64,000 nucleotides of DNA from NCBI GenBank assembly GCA_022984795.1, contig JALIHJ010000016.1:1-64000 (forward strand), given 5' to 3'. Positions 51,809-61,800 of the stretch are shown here, in pieces. Below the pieces are notes generated by a model. That model was not told where the DNA came from. It did not search any database and saw only the letters and a list, made by a program, of their open reading frames with translations. The DNA is from Fabrea salina (lineage: Eukaryota; Ciliophora; Heterotrichea; Heterotrichida; Fabreidae). Numbering within the stretch: the stretch's first letter is position 1; each line of letters starts with the position of its first letter. The position numbers and the translations under genes were made by a program.

Positions 51809-53743
51809 ATGTCAATAAGAAGTAAGTCATCCTGTGACAAGTCTAGAGGCGATATGCTTTACAGAATACGCAAGTACAGTAACTCCAGACAAAGCAACTC
51901 CCCTATAAAGCAATCCTTTACTAACCGTCCCAATACTTCCTACGTGGAAGGAGTAGTTGCTGCTGCACGACTCCTAGACACCACTCCTATGAAACTGCCC
52001 GACCACTACAGAGTTATGCAGTCCCGGAAGCGCTTATACAGAGGAGCAAAGGCTGTCTCTCCAAATAAACAAATCCCTCTTTTTCAGTTAGCAGAACTCA
52101 CCAATGACACCACTCAACAACACTCCTACAAAGCTGAAGAGTTTTCGTGCGACTTAAATGTACTCAAGCAGCTGGACTTTGACTTAGAACTTAACTACGA
52201 AATCGCAAACGGAAACGAAGACGTGCACTTTGGCAACTGTCTGTTAGGAGACTTCATTAAACTGGAAGAAAAACTCAAAGAAGAAACCAAAGACTTGGAC
52301 CAAGAAACTATTTCAAACATCCTAAAAGAGTACTGCGTAAGCTTCAGAGGACTGCTGAGGTCTTTAAAAGCCCGAGAAGCAAACGACGAAGCTGTGATGC
52401 TAGAAATAATATGGAGACTAGTTATCAAACTCGTAGACTCAACTCTACTGCAAACCCAAAACCAAGTCCTCGAACTCCAAGAAAAAGCCAAAGAAAACCT
52501 CAAAGAAATGTCCGAAAACCACGAAAAAACAGTTGAAATGGTCAGGAACGAAAACAAACTCAACGAAAGCAACCTCAAAAACGAACTGCACAGAAAAGAC
52601 TCCCAAATATCTTTTCTTTTGGACGAGAAAACCAAACTCCAAATCCAAGTCAAGGAAAAAGAAAACATGATAGAAGACCTCACTGAAGTCAACGGCCGAG
52701 AAAGTTCTTGCCAAGAAATGAGCAAACTCTTCAAAAAGCTAAACGAATACATCAAAGAAACCGAAACCCAACAGGCCAAACAAGCTGAAACCCTCAACAA
52801 CATCAGCAACGTAATGCGCGTCAGAGAAGAACTCGACAAAGAAGCACAAAAAATCAGCCAAGAAGTCCAAACTGCCTGGAGTCTCAAAGAAAACCCTCTG
52901 CCTATTCTCCAGACTCCCCTTTTGAGCCAAAATCCTTTTTTCGAAAAGGCTTACGAAGGAGTTACTGACGTGGAAGTTGGAGAAGCACTGAGACTCTGTG
53001 AACAAACACTTGCAGAAGCCAACGAAGGAACTCGTTTCTACAAACAACTCACTAAAAAGGCAGGAGCGAGTTCTGTAGGAGTTGCTGTTAAGTCAGTTGA
53101 GTTCGAAGCTCACAAAGGAGTTTTGTTTTCCAAGCTCTTAGCAGCTCCTGAACCTCTTCCTTGGGCTGCTGAAGAACTGCTACTTAAAGTCAACCGACTT
53201 GTAAGCCAAATGGAACCTAGAAACGGAGACCAAGTAGCTTTTTACAGAGTGCTGGACTTAGCTACTACTAGTTTTCCTTTAGACAAAAGGTCTTGGGTTA
53301 AGATATTTAAAAAGGTGCAGTACTCCTCCCAAGAGTGGCCTGAACTAGACACTAGTTTGACAGTGAGTTTGAGCAAACTAGTTCTGGCAGCTGACAAGTT
53401 CAAAAAAGGCTTTAAAGGAATGCTAGAAGCCAACGACTACAAAAAACAAGGCACAGTTTCCAGAGAAATGTTCGTAGACTGGGCAGTCGAAAAACTCAAC
53501 TGCTGGGCAAGTGCTGAAGAACTAGAAACCGCTTACGAGTTCTTAGGAGAAAACCCCCGCATTTCAAGCATTGCTCAAAAGTTTTCGAGCTTCAGAAAAG
53601 AGTTTGCTTGGCAACTCAGAGTCGAGAAGCAAGAAGTACTGTGCGAACTAATGCAGGAGTGGCTAAGGAGACAAAAAGAGTTCGAAGCTGGAGAACCTGT
53701 GTTTAGTTTCCAAGAACCCAAGAAGAAAAAGACCTCTCGTTAG
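51809..53743 (+). CDS. Coiled-coil protein with EF-hand-like C-terminal region
   Basis: A 644-residue protein, family not recognised. Residues 1-75 are basic. Residues 150-340 form a long coiled coil (KLKEETKDLDQETISNILK; ENLKEMSENHEKTVEMVRNE). Residues 370-620 are helical, and within them GMLEANDYKKQGTVSREMFVDWAVEKL has the spacing of a degenerate EF-hand. Likely a ciliary or basal-body structural protein. It follows the intronless SSNA1 by 29 bp on the same strand. Confidence 0.7.
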   Translation: MSIRSKSSCDKSRGDMLYRIRKYSNSRQSNSPIKQSFTNRPNTSYVEGVVAAARLLDTTPMKLPDHYRVMQSRKRLYRGAKAVSPNKQIPLFQLAELTNDTTQQHSYKAEEFSCDLNVLKQLDFDLELNYEIANGNEDVHFGNCLLGDFIKLEEKLKEETKDLDQETISNILKEYCVSFRGLLRSLKAREANDEAVMLEIIWRLVIKLVDSTLLQTQNQVLELQEKAKENLKEMSENHEKTVEMVRNENKLNESNLKNELHRKDSQISFLLDEKTKLQIQVKEKENMIEDLTEVNGRESSCQEMSKLFKKLNEYIKETETQQAKQAETLNNISNVMRVREELDKEAQKISQEVQTAWSLKENPLPILQTPLLSQNPFFEKAYEGVTDVEVGEALRLCEQTLAEANEGTRFYKQLTKKAGASSVGVAVKSVEFEAHKGVLFSKLLAAPEPLPWAAEELLLKVNRLVSQMEPRNGDQVAFYRVLDLATTSFPLDKRSWVKIFKKVQYSSQEWPELDTSLTVSLSKLVLAADKFKKGFKGMLEANDYKKQGTVSREMFVDWAVEKLNCWASAEELETAYEFLGENPRISSIAQKFSSFRKEFAWQLRVEKQEVLCELMQEWLRRQKEFEAGEPVFSFQEPKKKKTSR

Positions 53744-53777
53744 TTAACTAAATGTGACATTTATAATTGTGGCTAGG

Positions 53778-54197
53778 ATGGCAGAAGAAGAACAAGTAAT
53801 GCAGCCCGAAGAAGCAGAGGAGGGAGAACTCGACATTTTCGAAGCTATTCGCATTGTACTCAAAAAGGCCTCTCACGCTGATGGACTTTGCAGAGGACTT
53901 AATGAGACTGCCAGAGCCATTGACAAAGGAATTGCTAAAGTCGTCCTACTTGCTGAAAATTGCGACCTCAACGAGTACAAAACCCTAATTAAGGCCCTTT
54001 GTGCCGAAAAAGACGTGCCTGTGATGATGGTGGCTGACAGAGACACTCTTGGCGAATGGGCTGGGTTGTGCAAAATCGACCCCGTTGCTGCCACAGCAAG
54101 ACACGTAGTCAAAACCTCGTCTGTAGCTATCACAGAAGTGGACGAGGAAACACAGGCTTGGAAGGTCATGTCTAGTTACATTCAAAGACAAGCTTAA
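53778..54197 (+). CDS. RPS12: 40S ribosomal protein eS12
   Basis: A 139-residue protein started at the ATG at 53778. After an acidic N-terminal tail the L7Ae-type fold follows: LKKASHADGLCRGLNETARAI, KVVLLAENCDLNEYKTLIKALC, then VPVMMVADRDTLGEWAGLCKID. It matches eS12 along its length. A component of the small cytosolic ribosomal subunit. The stop lies 5 bp from the stop of the next, convergent gene. Confidence 0.96.
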   Translation: MAEEEQVMQPEEAEEGELDIFEAIRIVLKKASHADGLCRGLNETARAIDKGIAKVVLLAENCDLNEYKTLIKALCAEKDVPVMMVADRDTLGEWAGLCKIDPVAATARHVVKTSSVAITEVDEETQAWKVMSSYIQRQA

Positions 54198-54202
54198 CTA
54201 AC

Positions 54203-54925
54203 TTAGAAGTTTAAGATTTGGGAGTGAATGAGTTGTTTGATGTAAGAAGAGAGTCTGATCCGCGAAATCATTTGTTGGCGGAAGTGTTCTTGGGAAGACT
54301 GGAACTTCTGAGAAAACAAAGAGAAGCATTCAGACAAAGGCTTTATAGAGTGGATCCACTGAGCAAACTCTTCAGAAGTGATTCTTTTGGTTCCTTGGAA
54401 CATGCTGTCCACTGCTTTGCTGATAGCACTTTGGGACAGTCTTAAGTTAGGTTGTTTAGGGTAAAAAGTGTCTGAGTGCACCAAAGCAATTTTAGAAATC
54501 CCTCTGAACAGAGTGTCTAGGAAGAAGTGGAGTTGTTCTTTAGTAACTCCGTTTTCAAGAACTAGGGCAAAGAAGCAGTTGTCTATCTTCTTGTCAAGTG
54601 GGCCTGAGCAAACTAAACTTAAAGCAAACACTAACTCTAAAGTGTCTACTCTGCTAAGGGCCCTTGTGTCAAACAGCTTAAAAACTTCTTTGAGGGTGTT
54701 GGTTTTGTTTGAGATTGGCGACAAGTCAGAAAAGCTCCACAGAGAACAGGGAACTTCTAGTCTTCCGTTGTAGGTCAGCTTGATCAGGATTTGTTTGTAG
54801 GTCTCAGTAGTCCACCCGCTACAAAGGTCTTCTATGCAGTAAGGAAGGCACGAAGGAGTTTTAAGTTTGTTTTGGTAGTTTTCAAGGTACTTTTCCAAGC
54901 TAGGAACTGTTTTAAAGTTGTTCAT
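54203..54925 (-). CDS. EF-hand-like protein, degenerate
   Basis: A 240-residue helical protein. LKEVFKLFDTRALSRVDTLELVFAL and SMFQGTKRITSEEFAQWIHS have the helix-loop-helix pattern of EF-hands, but the loops lack most acidic ligands, so calcium binding is doubtful. The shape recalls calcineurin-B/EFCAB-type proteins. The start ATG lies 14 nt inside the end of the CAP-G gene, in another frame. Confidence 0.6.
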   Translation of the reverse strand: MNNFKTVPSLEKYLENYQNKLKTPSCLPYCIEDLCSGWTTETYKQILIKLTYNGRLEVPCSLWSFSDLSPISNKTNTLKEVFKLFDTRALSRVDTLELVFALSLVCSGPLDKKIDNCFFALVLENGVTKEQLHFFLDTLFRGISKIALVHSDTFYPKQPNLRLSQSAISKAVDSMFQGTKRITSEEFAQWIHSIKPLSECFSLFSQKFQSSQEHFRQQMISRIRLSSYIKQLIHSQILNF

Positions 54926-57725
54926 AATTAGTTAATTCTGACTTTATTTGTTTGGAGGGTTCTGACTCAGTGTCAGAGGACTCTCTTTTAAAAGGAATGT
55001 CTTGAAGAGATTTGGATTGTTCAAGTTTGTTTTTGAAAGCATGAACAAATTCTACGCTGGTCTGATACTCTTGTTCCACTGAGTTTTGGTACTCAGTTTC
55101 TTCATCCAGTTCAGTTTTTAAAAGTAATTTTTGGAACCAGACTACAAAAGTCTTTAGTTCTATTTTGCTCTGGACTTGTTTTAGGAGTTCCTGGATTATG
55201 AACCTTTGGGTAACGTTAAAGGACTGGTGGTCGAGTTCGTTCATCATTCTCCAGATCAGTTTGACAGTGCCTTTTTGGGTGTACTTTGCAAGTTCTCTGC
55301 ACAAGAAGTAGAGAATCTTAAAGTGGTAGTTTTCAGTTTCATCCAAAGTAAACTTGTTGGAGCCCTTTAAAAAACTAGGACTTAAGTGCACAAAAATAAA
55401 CTGGTAAAACTTAGCAAAGTCAGAAGAAAAATATTCTATAATCTGCGAACCTCCTTTTTTTTCTTCGTAAAAAATCACTCCTAAAATAGTTAAAAACGCA
55501 CTGCACAGTTCGTCGCTGTTTGACTTAGAAAGCGTGTTGTAATAGTTAAAAAAGATCCTTGAAGCTTGTTTCAAAGCAGGAGGAGAGTTCCGGGAGAAGG
55601 AATGCAGCATCAACTTAACCAGCACAGGTTTAGGGTTTTCCAAACGCTCCATCAAAAGAAGCTTACCCAGTCCTTCCCCAACTAAAGACTTAATTTCTGC
55701 ATTGGGGCTTTCTAAGTAAGACATAACGTCTTCAAGCAACTCAAAAGGGTCGCTTTTCATAGATTTGTGCACCATGAAGAAGTCAAGTACTAGTTTCAAG
55801 TTAACGAACTGCAACTTAGACTCAAGTTTGGTTTCAAGCACTGACTTGAATATCGGAATGTAAGCTTCACAGATCTCTTGGTTTTGCAGAGACAACAGTC
55901 CTAGGCACTCCACAGACAACTCGTATATGAGGCCCCACTCTTTTCCTATGATGGCTTGAATAGGCAGTTTTTCTATGATTTCGTTGATTTCTGGAATGAG
56001 TTCTCCTTGGTTCATGTTCCTGAGCATTTCTACAGTTAGTGTTAAGCACTGGATTTTAAGGTTCTTGTGTGCTTTGTCTAGTTCTTGGTACTCTTGGATC
56101 TTTTCTTCAATTGTTTGGTTGAGCTGTGCTAGTCTGTCAGGCACTTCTCCAATAATGCCTTTGAGTCTTTGAAGTTCGTCCTGCTCAGCTTGTCTTCTGT
56201 GAACCAAAGAAGTTATTTCGCTTCTGAGTGCTTCTTTCCTTCGGTTGAGGTTTTCTTCTTCGGTGTCTTCGAAGTACCCGTCAAGGGGTTCTCTGAGTTC
56301 ATTGATTAAGTCACTCATGACTCTGGGGAACTCTTTAGGTTTTTGTTTGAGTAAAGAGTTGATTTGGTAGGCAAGCAAAGCTAGTGTTTCTTGGGAGTTC
56401 TGAGCAAAGCCTTCTTCTTTGCCAATGTTGAAGTACTCTTTGGTGATTTTGTTTTCTTCGGTGCTTGGTGACTCGGACATCGAAATCTTTCCACAGAGTT
56501 CCAAAAGTATCTCCACTAGTTGTTCTCTAATTGCTTCTTCTCCTATGTCGTGGCACTGCGATATCAACACTGTGTTGTGGAGCAAAAACCAGTTCTCAGT
56601 TTGGTTGTAAAAGAGCATCAGGCTTTCTAAGGACTCCAGACTGGGCAGAATGTTTTCGAGTTCGTAGTTTTCCTCCTCTTTGAGGACTTCGCAAGCAATC
56701 CTTGCCACTAAAACTGCTGGGAAGTCGTATTCTCGGTTTTGTGTTTGGGACTCTTCCAAAGCACTCATTATTTGTGGAAACAAAAACTTCTCAAGGGTGC
56801 TTAGTAGTTCTTGTCTCAGAACTAAGTTTTTGATGACTAGTTTAAGTGACTTGTAGATGTGCTTTTGGTACTTTTGTTCACAAGATTGTACTTCAACATA
56901 TGAACACAAGTCCAGGACTCCTTGAATTATGTTTGGAGAGTGAGGCGAATAATGGTCTAGGTAAACCTTTATTAACTCAAAAGCTTTGTTTCTCACATTC
57001 GGGCTTCTGTCTTTTGAGCATTGTGAAAGTATGATAGTTGTTTTTTCTTTTGGAATATCAGTCAATTTAACTCCGGTGAATTTCTGACAGACCTCAACTC
57101 TAACATCTTGGTCCACATCAAAGAACCTGTTAACTAGAGAGTTCAGGTTCGTTGTAGTTAAATTCAGAGAACAGACAGCTTTTTTCCTGACTTCTTTGGA
57201 GGGGTCTGAATTCATAGACTTCTTGATGTCTTTTTCCATGGAGTAGCTTTTTGCAATGCTTATGGCCTTTTTTCTGACTTCTAGAGTTTTGTCTTTGAGG
57301 AGTTGTCTTATGGTTCTTTTGAGAGCGAGGTCTCCGGGAACGGCTTCTAGGATCTTAGTTTCAAGTACCTTTTTGATGATAACTTGGGCTCCCATTATAA
57401 CAGCTGTTTGGGCTGAGTTGCAGCATTTGAGTAACAGTTTGAGGATTCTTACGGTGAATTGCTCTACTGGGGCTCTGGGGAGTTCCTCCTTGTCTAGTGA
57501 CTTTTTAAGAGTTTCAAAGAAGTGGTTAATCACTTTCAGAACTTTTTTAGAAGTTTTGCTTTTGCGGTACTTAGGAAGCACTATAAAGATGATGTTTTTA
57601 ATGGCCATAGTGAACATTTCTTCTGCTTGCTGAAACAGTTCTTTGAGTCTTTTGCTAGTAGCTTTAGAGCTTATGTTAAATTCCAAACTTTCGTTGATTA
57701 CTTGATGGACGTAATCGAACTTCAT
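54912..57725 (-). CDS. NCAPG: Condensin complex subunit CAP-G
   Basis: A 937-residue HEAT-repeat protein. Early repeats show the typical alternation (LLKDKTLEVRKKAISIAKSY, MNSDPSKEVRKKAVCSLN, FFDVDQDVRVEVCQKF, CSKDRSPNVRNKAFELIKVYL) as in NCAPG/Ycg1. A charged coiled-coil insert (about residues 500-560, RRKEALRSEITSLVHRRQAEQDELQRL) and a second HEAT block (LGLLSLQNQEICEAYIPIF) follow, then an acidic tail. Condensin compacts chromosomes; in ciliates it acts in the micronucleus and may aid amitosis. The last 14 nt overlap the start of the next gene. Confidence 0.88.
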   Translation of the reverse strand: MKFDYVHQVINESLEFNISSKATSKRLKELFQQAEEMFTMAIKNIIFIVLPKYRKSKTSKKVLKVINHFFETLKKSLDKEELPRAPVEQFTVRILKLLLKCCNSAQTAVIMGAQVIIKKVLETKILEAVPGDLALKRTIRQLLKDKTLEVRKKAISIAKSYSMEKDIKKSMNSDPSKEVRKKAVCSLNLTTTNLNSLVNRFFDVDQDVRVEVCQKFTGVKLTDIPKEKTTIILSQCSKDRSPNVRNKAFELIKVYLDHYSPHSPNIIQGVLDLCSYVEVQSCEQKYQKHIYKSLKLVIKNLVLRQELLSTLEKFLFPQIMSALEESQTQNREYDFPAVLVARIACEVLKEEENYELENILPSLESLESLMLFYNQTENWFLLHNTVLISQCHDIGEEAIREQLVEILLELCGKISMSESPSTEENKITKEYFNIGKEEGFAQNSQETLALLAYQINSLLKQKPKEFPRVMSDLINELREPLDGYFEDTEEENLNRRKEALRSEITSLVHRRQAEQDELQRLKGIIGEVPDRLAQLNQTIEEKIQEYQELDKAHKNLKIQCLTLTVEMLRNMNQGELIPEINEIIEKLPIQAIIGKEWGLIYELSVECLGLLSLQNQEICEAYIPIFKSVLETKLESKLQFVNLKLVLDFFMVHKSMKSDPFELLEDVMSYLESPNAEIKSLVGEGLGKLLLMERLENPKPVLVKLMLHSFSRNSPPALKQASRIFFNYYNTLSKSNSDELCSAFLTILGVIFYEEKKGGSQIIEYFSSDFAKFYQFIFVHLSPSFLKGSNKFTLDETENYHFKILYFLCRELAKYTQKGTVKLIWRMMNELDHQSFNVTQRFIIQELLKQVQSKIELKTFVVWFQKLLLKTELDEETEYQNSVEQEYQTSVEFVHAFKNKLEQSKSLQDIPFKRESSDTESEPSKQIKSELTNYEQL

Positions 57726-57729
57726 ATTA

Positions 57730-58887
57730 CTAGTTAAGTTTAGGAAAAGGGTTCTGTTTACTAAGCACTAAAACTTTTTTTGTGGAAGAAACATAACCTT
57801 TGACCCAGCCCTTGTATATCAGGTTGGACAGCACGCACTCTAACTCTGGCATGTCCATTTCAGTCACACCTGAAACTTGGAGTGCCTTTAAAAAGTTACT
57901 TAAAGGCACTTGGAAGGAGTCCAAAACAAAGTGAGTTCTTTTGAAAAGGTTTCTGTAAGCTAGGAGTTTAAGCATTTCCATCATAATGAAAGTGCCCTGT
58001 TGGATGAACTTGTCTTGGTAAGCTGTTAACTGGCTAGAGTAAGCACCTACGTTTCCTTGCTTCAAGTAAGTCATTAAGGTCTCTAGTTCCGGCAACTTGT
58101 ACTTGCTAAGCAACTGTGGAGTTGGGAACTTGCCTCGCCACAACTTCACCGGAACTAAGTAAAGCAGCAGTATGCGTTTGTTCCGAATGCTGCCTGAGTG
58201 GCATCTGCGGAAAGCGTAGTCAAGGCACTGCTCGGCCTTTTCGAACTCTTGTTCGTAGATACAAAAGCGGCCTTGGTAGTACTTAAACTCAACTTGGTGT
58301 GCTTTGGGGAACTGTGAAATAGGAGGCAACTTGGCGTGTTCGCTTTCAACGGCTCGCAACAAAGAAGGGCACGACTGGAGCTTGTTTAGTCTAAACAACA
58401 CTTTAAAAGACATAATGAGCACGTGGTACAGTCCAAATGCTCTGAACTGGTTAGGCGGCTTGCACATCTGGCACAGGCCCATTAGTTTTCTGTAGCAATT
58501 AAAGACTTCGTCGAGTTTGCTTGCTTTGTTGCCTTCTGAAAAAAGCACTTTGGAGTACTTTTGAATGATTGCATGGAACCAAACGTCTTCTATTTCCTTT
58601 TCCAATATAACCAGTAACTCTTTGTAGGCGTCTCTGAAGTGCTCAAATTTCTTGTTGCGGAAGTTTCTGCCCAATGTGTGGTTTGTCAAGAAGTTAGTCC
58701 AGCGCTCTATGCTTTCTGGGTCTTGTCTAAACCCTCTGTTGATCACTTGCGAGATTGCACTTTTCAAATTAGCTTTGTTGTGAGGAGAATTGGTAACTTG
58801 TACACTGAACAGAAGTTTTACTGCGTTCGGGCCGTTCTGGTCTTCTATACTAACCAAACATTCATTAAGCCACTTATCGAATTCCAT
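57730..58887 (-). CDS. PCID2: PCID2/Thp1-like PCI-domain protein (TREX-2)
   Basis: A 385-residue protein. YYQGRFCIYEQEFEKAEQCLDYAFRRC and NKRILLLYLVPVKLWRGKFPT near residues 205-255, then the winged-helix PCI part ending near VLSNLIYKGWVKGYVS, match PCID2/Thp1. It acts with SAC3 and DSS1 at the nuclear pore in mRNA export. It is separated from CAP-G by only 4 bp. TTATAA touches its ATG. Confidence 0.9.
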   Translation of the reverse strand: MEFDKWLNECLVSIEDQNGPNAVKLLFSVQVTNSPHNKANLKSAISQVINRGFRQDPESIERWTNFLTNHTLGRNFRNKKFEHFRDAYKELLVILEKEIEDVWFHAIIQKYSKVLFSEGNKASKLDEVFNCYRKLMGLCQMCKPPNQFRAFGLYHVLIMSFKVLFRLNKLQSCPSLLRAVESEHAKLPPISQFPKAHQVEFKYYQGRFCIYEQEFEKAEQCLDYAFRRCHSGSIRNKRILLLYLVPVKLWRGKFPTPQLLSKYKLPELETLMTYLKQGNVGAYSSQLTAYQDKFIQQGTFIMMEMLKLLAYRNLFKRTHFVLDSFQVPLSNFLKALQVSGVTEMDMPELECVLSNLIYKGWVKGYVSSTKKVLVLSKQNPFPKLN

Positions 58888-58898
58888 TTATAAGTTAA

Positions 58899-61800
58899 TT
58901 AACTTGGTATCTGGTTGTTAGGCTTTTTCTTTCTGAAGAATTCTAAGGGATCATTGGGGTTCTGGACTTTGTCAGGACTCGTCACTTCAGTAATTTCTAT
59001 TTGGGCTCTTCTGGCTTCAAACTCGCTATTTTGGTTCTCTTCTGAACTGTCTACTTTGGTGCTGTGGCTTCTCATGCAAGAGTAAATTCCATAAACTCCA
59101 CCAAAAATAGCTACGCCAGTTTGGACCAAAACAACTCCTGCAACAATATATAATATTATGCTTTCTGCGTAGTTTTGGGTGCTTTCCCAGTTTTCTTTCA
59201 AGAAAGGAATAACCAGCCCGAAAATTGCAAGCACTCCTAACTCACTAGCTATCGCTGTGATTTGTTGGGTTTTCTCAAAGTGAGGCCTGACTGCCACTAT
59301 AAAAGCAACATAAACAAATACCGCTCCACCATTAACTCCAGCCTGAATGTACGGGTGTCTGCCCAAAAACACCAAACTTGCACCTAGTACCAGCCTCATA
59401 AAAGCAAACAAAAAATAAGTATGCGAAGCTGGGAAACTAGATTTATGCTTAAACTCGTAGAACAGAGTTCCCCAAGTAAGGTGGAACTTGGACCCTTTGC
59501 CTAAGTAGATTATTTGGTTTTTGTATTTTCTGTTGAACAAACATAAGCTGAAAGGAGTAGTAATCACTAAACAAACTACTAAACACGCTGATAAGTAGTT
59601 TATGATTTCAAAGGCATCATCTTCAGGGACTCTTGCTAACTGAATGAAGCAGGCTATTGATAGGTTCAAGTAGCACTGAATCCAGTACCTTACAAATATG
59701 CTGTACTTGTATTGCTTTAAAAACTTCTTAAGCTTGTCTTGAATGCAATCAAATGGAATCTTCGACAGTCCCCAAGCAAAGGGCCACACCATTAGAAGTA
59801 CCACTAGAATGAACAAGTTTGTGGCAGCTTTTACCATGAAAAGGTCTGATGGAAACTTTGAAAGGTAACTCTGGGAGTCGTACCCAGTGACTGCTTTTAA
59901 AGCAATGTCTATGTACACTCTAAAAGACTCTAGCAAGTTCATTCCTTCAAACAGACCTCTGAGACCAGGAGTAAGGGGGTTGCTGCTCAAATTTATGTAG
60001 GATAGAATTTCCAAGGTGTTCATGAGCCCCCATAAACAAGACAGGTTGGGGCTGAATAAGCTGAAAAAGGCTGTTGCAGTTCCTGCTCCCGCAGTTATTG
60101 CTTGTGTTTGTTGTTTGGATTTTCGAGTCAGAATTCCTGCTGGGTCGTGTTCTTCGAGTGCTATTTGGAGTTCTTGAGTTTCTAAAAGGTAGTTTGAGTT
60201 GCTTGTGATGTTTGGAATCAGAGTTAAGAAAGCTACTTCGCCCTTTGAAACATATGAGTTGAAGTTCATAGTTAACTGGTAGCTACTTAAGTTAACTTCT
60301 TTAAACTCGTAAGTATACTTGATGCTTTTGTTTTGGACCGAAAGCTCAAACTCAGAAGTTTTCAAAGAAGAATTGAGAGCATCTGTAAAACTAAGAGTTA
60401 GAGTGTTGTCTTTATTTTCTAGAGTAGCTTCAAAAGTCCCTCTACTGCAAAATCCATATCCTTCAGTGTAGCCTGGGTTGCACTTGCAATTTCCACCGTT
60501 AATTGAAGCGTTTTCTACACAAGTACTGCACTCTTCAAACTCGCACTCAATACACAGGTCATTTCCGCACAAACTGCAAGTAAAATTGTTTACACACCCA
60601 AAATAGCAACTTGATTTGCACGCTTGGCATTCTTCTCCGTTCCAGAACTCGTCTATTCTGCACACTGGCAAGCACTTGTTTAGGTTTTCGATGGGACACA
60701 ACTCGCATTCCCTGCAACTGCCTAGTAAGTTTGTATGGTCAATTGCTGAGTTATAGATTCGAACTTCCCAAATAAACCCCGTGAAAAAGTTCTCCAGATA
60801 GTGCTTAGCACCTATAGTGAAGTAAAAGTCTCTTTCTGAATCTTTTATCCAGTCACTTCCTAAGTTTTCTGATACTAGTTGAGTAGTCCCAGAGTAAGCC
60901 TTTAGCTTAGACTCAAAACCTTCAAGAACAGTCTTAACCACTAGTAAGTTCCAGTAACCACTTATCTGGGTTGCGCTTTCAAAAGACCCAACAACTAGTT
61001 TAAGGTTGCTCAACCCTATTTCTAGGATACTTGTGAGGTCTTGTTGTTGTTTGCAAAGCAATGTTCCTGACTCAGAAGTTGGTCTGGCCCATATAGCAAC
61101 AGTAAATTGAGGAGATAGTATTACCAAGGGACTTAAAACATCTTGGTAAGGAGGTAACTGCATGACTGAAGACCCTCTGAAGTAGTACCCTCTTTCCTTA
61201 GTGGGGTAAGGGTCTGTTTGGTGGAAAAAAGGATAAAACTGGTTGTTGACACCAGTAAGCACAGGAATTGAGTTCCGTGAGTCGTTTAATGTGTTCTGCA
61301 TAGTGTTTAGTTGAAGGTGAAATACAAAGTCTGAGGACAACACTCTAGACCCAGAAGAAGAGCAAGAGTAGCCTGTAGGGCATACACTACTACACACATT
61401 CTGAACCAAGTAATAATCCACTGAACACTCTGAACACCAGCCAGAAGAGCACTCATGACAGTTTGAGAACCTGCAGCACACATCGTTAGCTTTAAAGTAG
61501 CCAGAGTCACATTTACAGATTCCTAAGTGTTTGCTGGAATTGGTTTTGCAAGTTGCACACCCTATTCCAAAATCAGTGCATTCTTCACAAAGTTCATCCT
61601 CACATAAGTTGCAGTTCTCTGGTCTAACACACCCATGAGGACAGGACTCACAATTACCACAAGAATTGTAACTAGTGCCTGTCCACCACTGGCCTATGTC
61701 GCACGACACAAGGCAGTATCCATCATTAGGGCACACGGGGCAGTCTTCGAAGCAAGTGCTTGTTACTAGGGTAGCAGCATCGAACTTTTCATTGTATATT

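Noticed and set aside
52195-52887. Long Ser/Leu-rich frame opposite the coiled-coil gene
   Set aside because: This is the mirror of a Glu/Lys-rich coiled coil on the plus strand, which regularly gives long Ser/Leu/Phe-rich shadow frames.
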